DNA of 64,000 nucleotides from Oscillospiraceae bacterium (GCA_015068855.1 SVJS01000003.1:1-64000); one strand, 5' to 3'. Positions 18,420-27,569 are shown, counted from the first letter of the stretch. Translations and numbers: made by a program. The notes: generated by a model not told the origin, from the letters alone.

Positions 18420-19661
18420 TTAACGGATTTGTCCGTTTCCGTAAATAATATGCTTTGTTGAGGTTAAGGCTGTCAGGCCCATAGGCCCTCTGGCGTGCAG
18501 CTTTTGTGTGCTGATACCGATTTCTGCACCGTATCCGAATTCGTTACCATCCGTAAAACGGGTGGAGGCATTAACATAAACGGCAGCGGCATCAATTTCC
18601 TCTAAAAAGCGGTTTGCCATAGCGTAATCACGGGTGATGATGGCCTCAGAATGCCGTGAACCGTGCTCGTTGATGTGGTCTATGGCTTCTTCAATATCAG
18701 CGACGACTTTAACAGATACGATAAAGTCGTTATATTCCGTATAGTAATCCTCCTCGCTTGCCATAACAGCCTCAGGAAGAATGGCGCAGGTTTTTTCGCA
18801 ACCACGGATTTCAACCTGATAGGGTTTTACGGCTTCTGCGATGATGGGAAGCAGCTCCTTTGCAATCGCCTCATCAACCAAAAGGGATTCGCAGGCATTG
18901 CAAACGGAAGGACGGCTTGTTTTTGCATTGACAAAAATGTCGGTTGCCATCGAAAAGTCGGCTGTGCGCTCCACATAAACGTGGCAATTGCCGGCACCCG
19001 TTTCAATAACGGGGACGGTGGCATTTTCCACAACGGAGCGGATTAAACCTTTGCTGCCGCGGGGAATTAACACATCCAGGTAAGGAGACAGTCGCATCAG
19101 TTCTCTGGCGGTCTCACGGGAGGTGTCGCGCACAAGCTGTAAACAACCTTTCGGAAACCCAACTGCGTCTAATGCTTCGGTCATCACATCAACCAATACG
19201 CTGTTTGAGAGGATGGCCTCACTGCCGCCACGGAGAATACAGGCATTTGCCGTTTTCAAACACAAAGCCGCAGCGTCAACAGTCACGTTCGGTCTTGCCT
19301 CATAGATGATGCCAATAACGCCCAAAGGCACCCGTTTCGTACCGATGACCAGACCGTTGGGGCGCTTTATCATGCCTGTGACCTCGCCGATGGGGTCGGG
19401 GAGACTTTCAACCTTTTCCACACCGCGTGCCATTTCCTCGATGCGCTCCTTTGTTAAGGTTAGGCGGTCGACCATGGCACTTTTGCCGTTCTTTTGCACA
19501 AAGGCCTCAACGTCTTTTTGATTTGCCTCCAAAATGCGGGAGGCATGGCTCCGCAGGGCATCAGCGATAGCCAAAAGACCGGCGGATTTTGTTTTAGAAT
19601 CTATTTTTTGCAAGGGCAGTGCAGCATGTTTGGCCTGCAAGCCCATTTCCTGCAATGTCAT
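18420..19661 (-). CDS. proA: Gamma-glutamyl phosphate reductase
   Basis: About 413 residues from the ATG at 19661, preceded by AGGAG; an upstream TTG overlaps the proB stop. Aldehyde-dehydrogenase-like fold with the catalytic cysteine in [13 protein letters not shown], cofactor region [18 protein letters not shown], and IPRGSKGLI. It reduces gamma-glutamyl phosphate to glutamate semialdehyde in proline synthesis. proC is not in the window. Confidence 0.95.
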   Translation of the reverse strand: MTLQEMGLQAKHAALPLQKIDSKTKSAGLLAIADALRSHASRILEANQKDVEAFVQKNGKSAMVDRLTLTKERIEEMARGVEKVESLPDPIGEVTGMIKRPNGLVIGTKRVPLGVIGIIYEARPNVTVDAAALCLKTANACILRGGSEAILSNSVLVDVMTEALDAVGFPKGCLQLVRDTSRETARELMRLSPYLDVLIPRGSKGLIRSVVENATVPVIETGAGNCHVYVERTADFSMATDIFVNAKTSRPSVCNACESLLVDEAIAKELLPIIAEAVKPYQVEIRGCEKTCAILPEAVMASEEDYYTEYNDFIVSVKVVADIEEAIDHINEHGSRHSEAIITRDYAMANRFLEEIDAAAVYVNASTRFTDGNEFGYGAEIGISTQKLHARGPMGLTALTSTKHIIYGNGQIR

Positions 19662-19675
19662 ATTGTTCACTCCTG

Positions 19676-20491
19676 TCAATCTGAGATACGACCCTTAAAC
19701 AGAGTTCCGACTCTTTTGCCCTCAATAATATCATAGACAATACCGGGGTTCTGGCCGTTGGCAATGACCATGTTAATGCCGGCCTCCATAATGGATTTTG
19801 CGGCGGTCAGCTTGGTCAGCATGCCGCCGGTTCCGCGGGAGGTGCCCGCGCTGCCGGCCGTTTGCAGCAAATCCTCGGTTATCTCGTCAACCTCCTCAAC
19901 GAGCTGCGCGTTTTCGTCTTTGCGGGGGTCGGCGCTGTATAAACCGTCAATATCTGATAACAGGATTAAAAGGTCTGCCTGAATGAGCTTGGCAACCATA
20001 GCAGACAGAGTGTCGTTATCGCCGATGTCGCCAAACTTCAATTCTTCGGTGGAGATGGCATCGTTTTCGTTAACGATGGGGATGATGCCCCACTCCAGCA
20101 GAGTGTTAAAGGTTGTTACAGCATTTTCTTTGCGCTGCGGGTCATCCATAACGCTGCCGGTTAACAGAATTTGCGCCACATCACAACCGTATTCAGAGAA
20201 AAGCTTGCCGTAAATGCTCATGAGCTCGCTTTGGCCAATGGCAGAGGCGGCTTGCTTTTCACGCAGGGTTTTCGGCTTTTCCGCAAGTCCCAGTTTACCC
20301 ATACCGACGCCAACAGCGCCGCTGGTGACCAAGACAACCTCGCGGCCTTCGTGACGCAAATCAGACAGAACCCGTGCCAAAAGGTCAATCTGGCGCAGGT
20401 GGATGCGACCGGTGCTATATGTTAAACTGGATGTTCCAACTTTAACGACAATGCGTTTTGACTGTTTTAATCTGCTGATAGCAGTTTGCAT
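19676..20491 (-). CDS. proB: Glutamate 5-kinase (short form without PUA domain)
   Basis: About 271 residues from the ATG at 20491; a GTG nine bases upstream overlaps the preceding stop codon and is an alternative. Amino acid kinase fold: VVKVGTSSLTYSTGRI, LVTSGAVGVGMGKLGL, NENDAIS, and GTGGMLTKLTAAKSIMEAGI. The C-terminal PUA domain of longer ProB proteins is missing, a common natural variant. proA follows within 14 bases. Confidence 0.93.
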   Translation of the reverse strand: MQTAISRLKQSKRIVVKVGTSSLTYSTGRIHLRQIDLLARVLSDLRHEGREVVLVTSGAVGVGMGKLGLAEKPKTLREKQAASAIGQSELMSIYGKLFSEYGCDVAQILLTGSVMDDPQRKENAVTTFNTLLEWGIIPIVNENDAISTEELKFGDIGDNDTLSAMVAKLIQADLLILLSDIDGLYSADPRKDENAQLVEEVDEITEDLLQTAGSAGTSRGTGGMLTKLTAAKSIMEAGINMVIANGQNPGIVYDIIEGKRVGTLFKGRISD

Positions 20492-20496
20492 ATATA

Positions 20497-21018
20497 TCAC
20501 TCACTTACTGTTTTGATGGAATAGATGGTGGGAATGGATTCAACCTTGGTTGTTTTAATTTTCAACTCAGCATCGTGCACAAGCTGAATGTTGTTGGCGG
20601 TGTAAAAGCCGTTAGCAAGCTTTTTGCCCGGCACACGAACCGAAACAAAAACATCCACGCGCTCGGGCACCTTGGCGTTAATGGCGTTGCCCTTAGAATC
20701 ATAAATCAGGCGCTGTGCCTGCCTGGTGGAAACGGAGACAACGTCACCTAAGTATTTGCCGGTGTCATCCATGAAAACTTCATCGCCGGGGTAGAGCGCC
20801 TCTGCGGTAAAAGGGCGAACTTCTTCAAACAGCAGGGTCACATCCAGCGTGTCAACAGCGCTGTTTTTAATCAGGGCCTTGTCTTCGGTTAAGATGTTGC
20901 CCTGACTTAATTTGTGTATACCGGCATAGGCACCGATTGCCATAACAACGATAATGCACACAATGAAAATATCGACAATACTGATTTTTCCAAACAGTTT
21001 TCCTCTTTTATCCAGCAT
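20497..21018 (-). CDS. DUF4330 membrane protein (copy 1)
   Basis: 173 residues. Starts MLDKRGKLFGKISIVDIF, then one membrane helix (about residues 15-36) and an extracytoplasmic domain rich in Val/Asp strands. The LFGK-x3-D-x-F motif before the helix is shared with the next gene, so these are tandem paralogues. No known function. Its start overlaps the stop of its paralogue (TAATG). It is embedded between surface-polysaccharide genes and the proline genes. Confidence 0.75.
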   Translation of the reverse strand: MLDKRGKLFGKISIVDIFIVCIIVVMAIGAYAGIHKLSQGNILTEDKALIKNSAVDTLDVTLLFEEVRPFTAEALYPGDEVFMDDTGKYLGDVVSVSTRQAQRLIYDSKGNAINAKVPERVDVFVSVRVPGKKLANGFYTANNIQLVHDAELKIKTTKVESIPTIYSIKTVSE

Positions 21019-21512
21019 TATTTAGCCCCCTTTAACAGCTCGGAATCGTATTCAATTCCTGTAACGTAACCGTGCATGGCAAGACTTTCGGAGCGCAGTG
21101 CCACTTCTTTGCCGATTTTCATGGGCTCATTTCCCACGAGCAGGTCGGGGTAAGCAACAATGGCATCGGCCTGGATTTTAACATAGCCGTCGCTATGGTC
21201 CTGTGGCATGTAGATGTGCATTTTTCCGTCTGCCTGTTCTAACTTGCGGGCCGGTTGCTTGGAAAAGCCAACAATGGAGCCCACGGGGCTTTTGGTTACG
21301 CCGTCAATAACAGACTCGCCTATATGAACATGCTCAAAATAGTCATCCTTGCGGTTTTGAATTTCCACCGTGTAGGTCACGGGGATGGTCTCGCTTCCGC
21401 CTCTGGAAAGCATCGTGTAACCCAGGAAGATGGCGGCCAGCAAAATCATGGCAAAGAGAACATCCAAAACGTTCAGCTTGCCGAATAAACGACCTTTTTC
21501 ATCAATTAACAT
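21018..21512 (-). CDS. DUF4330 membrane protein (copy 2)
   Basis: About 164 residues from the ATG at 21512, preceded by AGGAGG. Begins MLIDEKGRLFGKLNVLDVLF, one membrane helix, then a roughly 125-residue outer domain containing KDDYFEHVHIGESVIDG and GSIVGFSKQPARKLEQADG. Same architecture as copy 1 (matching VVSVSTRQAQRLIYDSKG there). It overlaps the end of the glycosyltransferase gene by 11 bases, which points to co-translation and a role linked to surface-polymer assembly. Confidence 0.75.
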   Translation of the reverse strand: MLIDEKGRLFGKLNVLDVLFAMILLAAIFLGYTMLSRGGSETIPVTYTVEIQNRKDDYFEHVHIGESVIDGVTKSPVGSIVGFSKQPARKLEQADGKMHIYMPQDHSDGYVKIQADAIVAYPDLLVGNEPMKIGKEVALRSESLAMHGYVTGIEYDSELLKGAK

Positions 21513-22611
21513 GAGTGGTAACCTCCTCATAAACTTGTTCTAAGCGTGTGACCATGGCACGAACTGTGAACATGGAGTCAAATTTTTCTTTGGCCTTTTC
21601 TCCTAAACTTTTGGCAAGGTCGCCGGAGGCAAGAAGCTGCTTCATGGCATCTGCCATTAAGAAAGCGTCGGCATAGGGGACCAAAAGGCCGGTTTCTCTG
21701 TGTTCAATCAGCTCAGGATTGCCGCCAACGTTGGTAGCAATTGAGGGCTTGGCAAGGCTCATGGCCTCCAAAATGGCAAGGCTCATGGCCTCTGATTCTG
21801 AGGCACAAACATTGCAATCGCAACTGTTTAACAGAGCCGTTGTATCAGGAACAAAGCCTGTGAAGATAAGCTTTTCTCCTAAACCGCTTTTGAAAGCGAG
21901 TTCTTTGAGCTCTTGCTCCAAACTGCCGCCACCGACTATCAAAAATCGTGCGTTGGGGTACTCTTCCTGTAGCAGGGAGGCAGCCTCTATGAAATAACGG
22001 TGCCCTTTAACCGGTTCTAAGCGTCCGAACACGCCAAACACAAAAGCGTTTTCATCCAGACCATACTGCATACGAGTCTCTTTTTGTGCTTCGGCGTTTG
22101 CAGGTGCAAGAGGGGAAACCCCGTTGTTAACGACCTTGATTTTATGCTTTTGTATGCCGCAGGCTTTCAAGTTGGAAACAACGGCATCGGATACGGCGAT
22201 ATAATAATCGCAAAGGGCGTTGTTAAGAACGCGGTGCACAGCCGCCTTGATGCCCTTGGGGACAGGCTCAATGCAATGCCTTGTTGCCAGAATAACAGGC
22301 ACCTTTGCATGCTTTCCTGCAATTCGGGCAGAGAGGCAAGCGTGGGTGTGCAAAATATCCGGTTGCAGCTTGCACAGGAGCTTTTTCAAATGGCTAACAG
22401 CGTTTTTGGAAAAGGAACAATCCGCCATGTAGGGCGCTTCGATTAAACTGACGTCCTCAAACGTGCGGACAAAAGCAGAAAGCGCACTGTTTTCAGGAAG
22501 AATCACACTCACGCGGTATGCGCTTCTGTCAAAGCCTTGTAAGTAATTCAGCAAATATTTTCCGGCACCACCGATGTTGGTATCGGTCAGCACCTGCACA
22601 ACATGCTTCAT
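21502..22611 (-). CDS. Glycosyltransferase family 4
   Basis: 369 residues with the GT-B fold: N-terminal NIGGAGKYLLNYLQGF, DILHTHACLSARIAG, central VFGVFGRLEPVKGHRYFIEAA, and the EX7E region CASESEAMSLAILEAMSLAKPSIATNVGGNPE. It transfers a sugar from a nucleotide donor; donor and acceptor are unknown. ATGA overlap with the upstream O-antigen-ligase-like gene argues that both act on the same surface polysaccharide. Confidence 0.9.
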   Translation of the reverse strand: MKHVVQVLTDTNIGGAGKYLLNYLQGFDRSAYRVSVILPENSALSAFVRTFEDVSLIEAPYMADCSFSKNAVSHLKKLLCKLQPDILHTHACLSARIAGKHAKVPVILATRHCIEPVPKGIKAAVHRVLNNALCDYYIAVSDAVVSNLKACGIQKHKIKVVNNGVSPLAPANAEAQKETRMQYGLDENAFVFGVFGRLEPVKGHRYFIEAASLLQEEYPNARFLIVGGGSLEQELKELAFKSGLGEKLIFTGFVPDTTALLNSCDCNVCASESEAMSLAILEAMSLAKPSIATNVGGNPELIEHRETGLLVPYADAFLMADAMKQLLASGDLAKSLGEKAKEKFDSMFTVRAMVTRLEQVYEEVTTHVN

Positions 22612-24518
22612 GCGCGGCTCCTTTCCTGAACGGATTGTTCTTGCGGCATAGAGGCTGCCGCGGAGGAAATGGCCAGAACAACCCAGAACAAAAGCACCAT
22701 TTTATAGTTATACCAAACGTTATCCGTGAGGCCCTGGAACAAAAAGCCGGCAACGCCCATGGCAGAAGCAATGGCGACGGCATAACGCAGGTGACCACGG
22801 TTTTGGTAGCAAACAAGCGAAACATTTTGCTTGATGTAGGCAAGGATTAAAGCTAAGAAAGCGAGAAGCCCCATGATGCCGTTTTCAATCCAGATTTGCA
22901 GGAACAGATTGTGGGAATGCAGAGCATAATTAGCGCCTGCCAGGGCATATTTGGGGTAAATCATGGAAAATGCATCTGAACCCGAACCAATGCCGGCAAG
23001 ACCGAAGTCGCGCAGCATGGTGACCGAGGCTTGCCAAATGGAAACGCGATATGCCGTTGAGGTGTCAGCTGTGTTGCCAATGCTGAGAATGCGTTCTGCA
23101 ACAGCAGAACCGGAAGCCAGAAGCATGGGCAGCATAAAAACGCCGAGAACAGCAAACAAGGACCAGCGTTTGTCCATAACAAGTAAAAACAATGCCACGG
23201 CAAACATAAGGCCCAGCCACGCCCCGCGGGACCAGGTAAAAATCAGGCAAGCAGCCAGAGTCAAAAGCAAGGCGCTGTATACAGTTTTGCGACCGTATTC
23301 CGGGCTGCGCCAAATGACAGCCAGCATGAGGGGTGTTAACAGAACAAGATATTCCCCTAAAACATTGGGATTGTCAAAGGTTGAATAAACACGGACCTTA
23401 ATCTGGTTAAACATTTCCTTGTCAACCCAGGAGGCCGTCGAGGAAACGCCGGTAAAGTTCTGATAAATGCCGTAAAGGGATACCAAACCCGCAACCAGCA
23501 AAAAGCCCGTCAGGGCTGCACGCCATTTTTTCTCCGTGTGCAGCGTTTGGTAGGCAACGAAATAGAACTGGATAAAAGCAAAATGAATGAACAGAATCTG
23601 CAAACTCTTTATAAACGTAAAGGAGTTTAAGGTTCCCAGCACCATGGTTAATGCAAAAACGGCGATATATCCAGCCAAAGGCGTAGAGCGCAGGGGATAC
23701 TCGCGGCAGAATAAAAGCCGTAACAGGAACGAAAAACCGGTTAACAGGCTGCATGCAGCCAAAACCATGGTGGGCAGAATGGGAGCCGCCCAAATCACGG
23801 TGAAAACACCGAAACTGACAGAACTTAAAACCAGGGCGCCATATAAAAAGGCGCCAAGGGATAAGCAGAAAACGCTGGGCGTCAGGAAAAAGGAGGCGAC
23901 GCCCAAAAGGCATCCAATGAGCATGCTAAGAAGAGGACGCCTTGATAAAATCTCCGGGTCTTTCAAGAAAAGCTTGCTGTCGACATCCTTGCGAATGGGG
24001 CAGAACAGTCCGCCGAATGCTGTTAAAATGCGGCTACCCTTAAAAAGCGATTTCAAACTGCGGTTTGCCAGTATCAAAAGAACAGACAGTAAGAAAAGTG
24101 CAGACAGAACGCACACAAGCAGGATGCTTATCTGTGAAAACGCAAGGGACAAAGCCAAATAACTTACCGAAAAAGCGCAAAGCACAATGCCATAAACCCG
24201 GGAGCTGACGCTGTGCCAGGTGCGAAGCAGCCAAAGAACACTGCTTCCGGCAGCGCAAGACTCAAAAAAACGGCCGGTCAGCGCCGCACATTTGCGGCAC
24301 AGAGACAGCGGGAACAGAAGGCATTTGCCAAACAGACTCTCGTTAAACCAATGCCCCGTTTTGTCGCCTGCAAAAAAACGACCGGGCAGACTGTGGCGGA
24401 ACCAAACCGCCAAACGGGCCGAAAGCGCATTAAAGAAACGGCCGAACAGACTCTCGTTAAACCAAAGAGCCAGACCATGAAAGAGCTTTGCAAAAAAATC
24501 TAAAATGGAACTTTGCAT
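22608..24518 (-). CDS. O-antigen ligase / Wzy-like polysaccharide membrane protein with N-terminal repeats
   Basis: 636 residues with about ten or more transmembrane helices. The O-antigen ligase (Wzy_C) domain is recognisable around residues 330-560, including FTWSRGAWLGLMFA, a large loop with GIGSGSDAFSM, and HSHNLFLQIWIENGIMGLLAF. The first about 90 residues hold three copies of a 13-residue unit (WFNESLFGRFFNA, WFRHSLPGRFFAG, WFNESLFGKCLLF). The enzyme class polymerises or ligates lipid-linked glycans. The murJ stop overlaps its start by one base. Confidence 0.87.
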   Translation of the reverse strand: MQSSILDFFAKLFHGLALWFNESLFGRFFNALSARLAVWFRHSLPGRFFAGDKTGHWFNESLFGKCLLFPLSLCRKCAALTGRFFESCAAGSSVLWLLRTWHSVSSRVYGIVLCAFSVSYLALSLAFSQISILLVCVLSALFLLSVLLILANRSLKSLFKGSRILTAFGGLFCPIRKDVDSKLFLKDPEILSRRPLLSMLIGCLLGVASFFLTPSVFCLSLGAFLYGALVLSSVSFGVFTVIWAAPILPTMVLAACSLLTGFSFLLRLLFCREYPLRSTPLAGYIAVFALTMVLGTLNSFTFIKSLQILFIHFAFIQFYFVAYQTLHTEKKWRAALTGFLLVAGLVSLYGIYQNFTGVSSTASWVDKEMFNQIKVRVYSTFDNPNVLGEYLVLLTPLMLAVIWRSPEYGRKTVYSALLLTLAACLIFTWSRGAWLGLMFAVALFLLVMDKRWSLFAVLGVFMLPMLLASGSAVAERILSIGNTADTSTAYRVSIWQASVTMLRDFGLAGIGSGSDAFSMIYPKYALAGANYALHSHNLFLQIWIENGIMGLLAFLALILAYIKQNVSLVCYQNRGHLRYAVAIASAMGVAGFLFQGLTDNVWYNYKMVLLFWVVLAISSAAASMPQEQSVQERSRA

Positions 24519-26077
24519 CAGTTCTGACCCCTTTCTTTTTGTTTTGCAAGACTTGTTAGCAGCTTCGCTTCATCCGTTCGCAGCACAAACAACACAAGGC
24601 AGTAAACCAAAAGCCCGATTATGGCGGGAACAAAGAGCATCAAAAGCTTGCCTGCAAAGTTATCTGCAAAGGTGAAACAGTGTGCGGCTGCATATACACA
24701 AACGCCCATCAACAGCGCGGAAACCAACAATTTAAGAAGATTGATTCCGTCGTGAAGCGTAATCATATGCAGGGTTTTGTTGAGTTTTAGAAGCAGAGCC
24801 AGACCAATGAGGTTGGCGGCAATGGAGGCGGCCAGGGCAAGGCCCCAAAGACCGGAATGGAGGCCTCTGACAAATAAAAAGCTCAGCAATATATTTAAGC
24901 CGATGCCGCCCATGGCAACATACATGGGTGTTTTGCCGTCCTTTAAGGCATAAAAAGCCTTGTTCAGGATTTCGGTGGCGGCATAGCCGACCATACCAAG
25001 GGAATAGAAAAGAAGTGCCGAAGCGGTGAGCGCGGTGCTGTCTGCGCCGAATTCGCCCCGTTCATAAACAAAGCGGACAATCGGAACACGAAGCAGGAGA
25101 AAAAGCGCCATAATCGGCAACATAACAGCAAGCACAATTTTGACTGCCCTGATAACAACCTGAGCAAGCTCTTCTTTCTGATTGGCTGCTGCCAGACGGG
25201 ACAGAGACGGGAAAATCAGGTTTGAAACGGCGTACGTGATAACGCCTACAAAGATAATGTAAAGCTTATTGGCATAGTCCAGCGCTGCAACGGCTTGTCC
25301 TTCGTTTAAGAAAGAGGCCAGGTAGATATTAACAGTTGAGTTAATGGGCTGCACCCAGGAACTGATTAAAATGGGCAGCGCCAGCGCCAACGTTTTCTTC
25401 ATGCCGCTGCTTTTTATGTGCAGCATGGGTCGATAGCTGAATTTCTTTTTTCGCAGGGAAGGAAGCTGAACCAGAACCTGAAAACCCCAGCTGATCAGCA
25501 TGGCAACGGCAACGCCGTGAATGCCCAGACGGTCACGAACAAAAAAGAGATAGACCATCATCAGAACGTTGGAAACAAGGCTGATAGCAGCCGGCACATT
25601 AAATTCGCCAAGGGATTGCAGAATGCCGGTCAGGGCATAGGCCAGGGCGGTGAAAATCATGGTTGGAAACAAAATCACAACCAATTGAGCCGCCAGCTCC
25701 TTCTGGGAAGCGGGAAGCCCGCTGCCAATCCATCCGGCAAGAGGACGGGCAAACAACAGGCCTGCGGTGCAAAGAAAGGCCGTCAACAGCAAAATGACGG
25801 TGATAAAACTGTTTGCGTAGGAAACAGCGGCCTTGCGGTCGTTGTTTTCCAGGTATTCATTAAACACGGGAATGAAAGAGGAGGCAATGGCAGAACCCAA
25901 GGTTATATCAAAAAACAAAAGTGGAATGCGTGAGGCCGTTAAAAAAGCTGCGGCTTCACCGCCTGTTCCGTAAATGGACGCGAAAAGAACGTCACGCCCC
26001 ATGCCGGCAACCTTGGACAAAAGCGTGGCAATAATCATAAATCCGGCTGTTTTAATTGTTTTAGTGGTGTTTAACAT
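24518..26077 (-). CDS. murJ: Lipid II flippase MurJ (MviN family)
   Basis: About 519 residues from the ATG at 26077, with GAGGGCGG upstream. Fourteen-helix MOP-superfamily protein: LLSKVAGMGRDVLFASIYG, FFDITLGSAIASSFIPVFNEY, then repeated membrane helices. It moves lipid-linked peptidoglycan precursors (or, for paralogues, other polyprenyl glycans) across the membrane. Placement ahead of ligase and glycosyltransferase genes leaves open a role in another polymer. It is the first gene after a strong promoter. Confidence 0.9.
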   Translation of the reverse strand: MLNTTKTIKTAGFMIIATLLSKVAGMGRDVLFASIYGTGGEAAAFLTASRIPLLFFDITLGSAIASSFIPVFNEYLENNDRKAAVSYANSFITVILLLTAFLCTAGLLFARPLAGWIGSGLPASQKELAAQLVVILFPTMIFTALAYALTGILQSLGEFNVPAAISLVSNVLMMVYLFFVRDRLGIHGVAVAMLISWGFQVLVQLPSLRKKKFSYRPMLHIKSSGMKKTLALALPILISSWVQPINSTVNIYLASFLNEGQAVAALDYANKLYIIFVGVITYAVSNLIFPSLSRLAAANQKEELAQVVIRAVKIVLAVMLPIMALFLLLRVPIVRFVYERGEFGADSTALTASALLFYSLGMVGYAATEILNKAFYALKDGKTPMYVAMGGIGLNILLSFLFVRGLHSGLWGLALAASIAANLIGLALLLKLNKTLHMITLHDGINLLKLLVSALLMGVCVYAAAHCFTFADNFAGKLLMLFVPAIIGLLVYCLVLFVLRTDEAKLLTSLAKQKERGQN

Positions 26078-26112
26078 AATGCCGCCCTCTGACAAAAAGA
26101 TATACATTATAT

Positions 26113-26141
26113 ATTATATAGTGAATCAGCTTAAAAGTCAA
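26113..26141 (-). promoter_or_regulatory. Sigma-A promoter for the murJ to ispH-rpsA transcript
   Basis: Minus strand TTGACT (26136-26141), 17-base spacer, TATAAT (26113-26118), about 36 bases ahead of murJ. Confidence 0.85.
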
Positions 26142-26210
26142 TAAAAATAGCGGTTTTTCTTGCAAAAGCTTCCTGAAAATGGAAAACAGGAAGAAAGGAA
26201 AAACAATAAA

Positions 26211-26236
26211 AAAAGTGCCGGTAAAAACCGACACAA
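26211..26236 (-). terminator. Terminator after the SLOG gene
   Basis: 8 bp stem with one G-U pair (26215-26222 with 26227-26234), followed by seven or so T on the minus strand. Confidence 0.8.
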
Positions 26237-26239
26237 AAA

Positions 26240-26734
26240 TCATAAAAAAGAGAGCTGTGAAAATGAAGACGGGGAGAGATACAAAATGTCAATGCCTTGG
26301 CTGGCGGCATAGTCAACGGTGTATTTAGTGCCGCCTGTTTTGCGTTCTAAGTAAGCCAGAACGCAGGCAGATTCATCCACAAGATAGCGGTTGCGGCGGA
26401 GCATGCAACCCGGGTAATATGCATCAGCGGTGTAAACAGTTTCGTCAGCGGCGGAAAGCAGGGCCCGGTATCTCCCTCTCTGGGCCTGATTCCAATAGCG
26501 GTCCTGTTCATGGCAGGGCAGGGCCAGTTGCAGCATAACATGGGGATAGATTTTTTTGAGTCGTAAAACCGTTTCGGCGGCTAAGGTGTCAAACCCCAGA
26601 GCGGCTCCGGAAATAAACCGGGAATATCCCTCTTCAATCAGGTTGCGAACATAAATTTCGGTTTCGCGTTCTAAGGTCATGGGGGATGCTGTGAGAACGC
26701 GATGGCCGGTGAAACAACAGGTTTTCTTTTTCAT
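26240..26734 (-). CDS. SLOG family protein (DUF1273/YpsA-like)
   Basis: 164 residues. KKKTCCFTGHR at the N-terminus and the Rossmann-like GAALGFDTLAAETVLRL are typical of DUF1273/YpsA proteins in the SLOG (SMF/DprA-LOG) superfamily, which bind nucleotides or related ligands. YpsA in Bacillus affects cell division; in other clades SLOG proteins act as ligand sensors in defence. No effector gene is fused or adjacent. It has its own terminator and lies between murJ and a repressor gene. Confidence 0.82.
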   Translation of the reverse strand: MKKKTCCFTGHRVLTASPMTLERETEIYVRNLIEEGYSRFISGAALGFDTLAAETVLRLKKIYPHVMLQLALPCHEQDRYWNQAQRGRYRALLSAADETVYTADAYYPGCMLRRNRYLVDESACVLAYLERKTGGTKYTVDYAASQGIDILYLSPSSFSQLSFL

Positions 26735-26764
26735 GATGACCTCTCTTCGCTTTCAACAAGGGTT

Positions 26765-27385
26765 TCAGATGGATTGAAGAACCTTAATCACCTTTCCTAA
26801 GATGGTCACAGGTTGCTCGCCGTTGTTAACAATCACGGGGTGGTACATGGGGTTAGAGCTTTCAGCAGCCACGGAGACCATTGTTCCAAAACGATAGAGC
26901 CTGCCGAAAATGGCCGGGTCGCTTCCTACGGAGAGGAGCACCACATCGCCGTTATCGGCAAAGTTTTGCTTGCGGATGATGGCAATGCTGCCATCAGACA
27001 AGGCGGAACGGTCCATGCGGTCGCCCGAAACCGTAACGGCAAAGAAATGACCTTCGCCCATTAAAGAAAGGGGCAATTGAATTTGATAGAGCGGAAGAGA
27101 AGCACCCTCTTCGGCGGACAGGGAAGCATAAACAGGAATGGATACAAAGGCAGGGTCTGCGCCCGGGGCCGATTCACGCAGGCTGACGGAATCGCCGAGC
27201 AGCATGCCTGTGCTGACCTGAAAATAATCAGCAATCTGGCGGAGCATGGAACCGCCGGGGGTTGAATATCCCGTTTCGTAGTTGGAAATGGTGGTTTTGC
27301 GAACGCCTAAAACGGCGGCCAATTCTTCCTGATTCAAACCTTTGGATTTACGTAATTTTTTTAAGATTGTACTAAAATCATTCAT
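26765..27385 (-). CDS. XRE-family repressor with degenerate LexA-like (S24) domain
   Basis: 206 residues. Residues 5-60 form a helix-turn-helix (LRKSKGLNQEELAAVLGVRKTTISNYE). Residues about 80-203 align with the LexA/CI peptidase domain. Where LexA has its catalytic Ser (GMSM) this protein has Arg123 (GDRM); where LexA has the catalytic Lys (VTVKRL) it has Gly161 (AIFGRL); no Ala-Gly cleavage site is seen. It therefore probably does not cleave itself. A perfect inverted repeat overlaps its own -10 box, which suggests autoregulation. Targets are unknown. Confidence 0.85.
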   Translation of the reverse strand: MNDFSTILKKLRKSKGLNQEELAAVLGVRKTTISNYETGYSTPGGSMLRQIADYFQVSTGMLLGDSVSLRESAPGADPAFVSIPVYASLSAEEGASLPLYQIQLPLSLMGEGHFFAVTVSGDRMDRSALSDGSIAIIRKQNFADNGDVVLLSVGSDPAIFGRLYRFGTMVSVAAESSNPMYHPVIVNNGEQPVTILGKVIKVLQSI

Positions 27386-27415
27386 ATCCGTTCATCTCCC
27401 GATTGCACATAATAC

Positions 27416-27436
27416 TGTTATAGTACAAGTATAACA
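27416..27436. promoter_or_regulatory. Probable operator of the XRE/LexA-like repressor
   Basis: Perfect inverted repeat TGTTATA - 7 bases - TATAACA, overlapping the -10 box of the repressor's own promoter. Binding is inferred from position. Confidence 0.65.
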
Positions 27437-27456
27437 TGGTTTTTTATAAAATACAA
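27428..27456 (-). promoter_or_regulatory. Sigma-A promoter of the XRE/LexA-like repressor gene
   Basis: Minus strand TTGTAT (27451-27456), 17-base spacer, TATACT (27428-27433). Confidence 0.75.
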
Positions 27457-27541
27457 GGAGAATTCAAAGTTTTTATGTTTCATTTTGTGTCAAACAGGAT
27501 AAAATACAACTTATTTGAATAATTTTAGATAAAATTTGTAC

Positions 27542-27569
27542 AAAAAAAGCGCCGCAATGGCGGCGCTTT
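27542..27569 (-). terminator. Terminator after the GyrB/ParE-like gene
   Basis: 10 bp GC-rich stem (27546-27555 with 27560-27569) and seven T on the minus strand. Confidence 0.9.
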
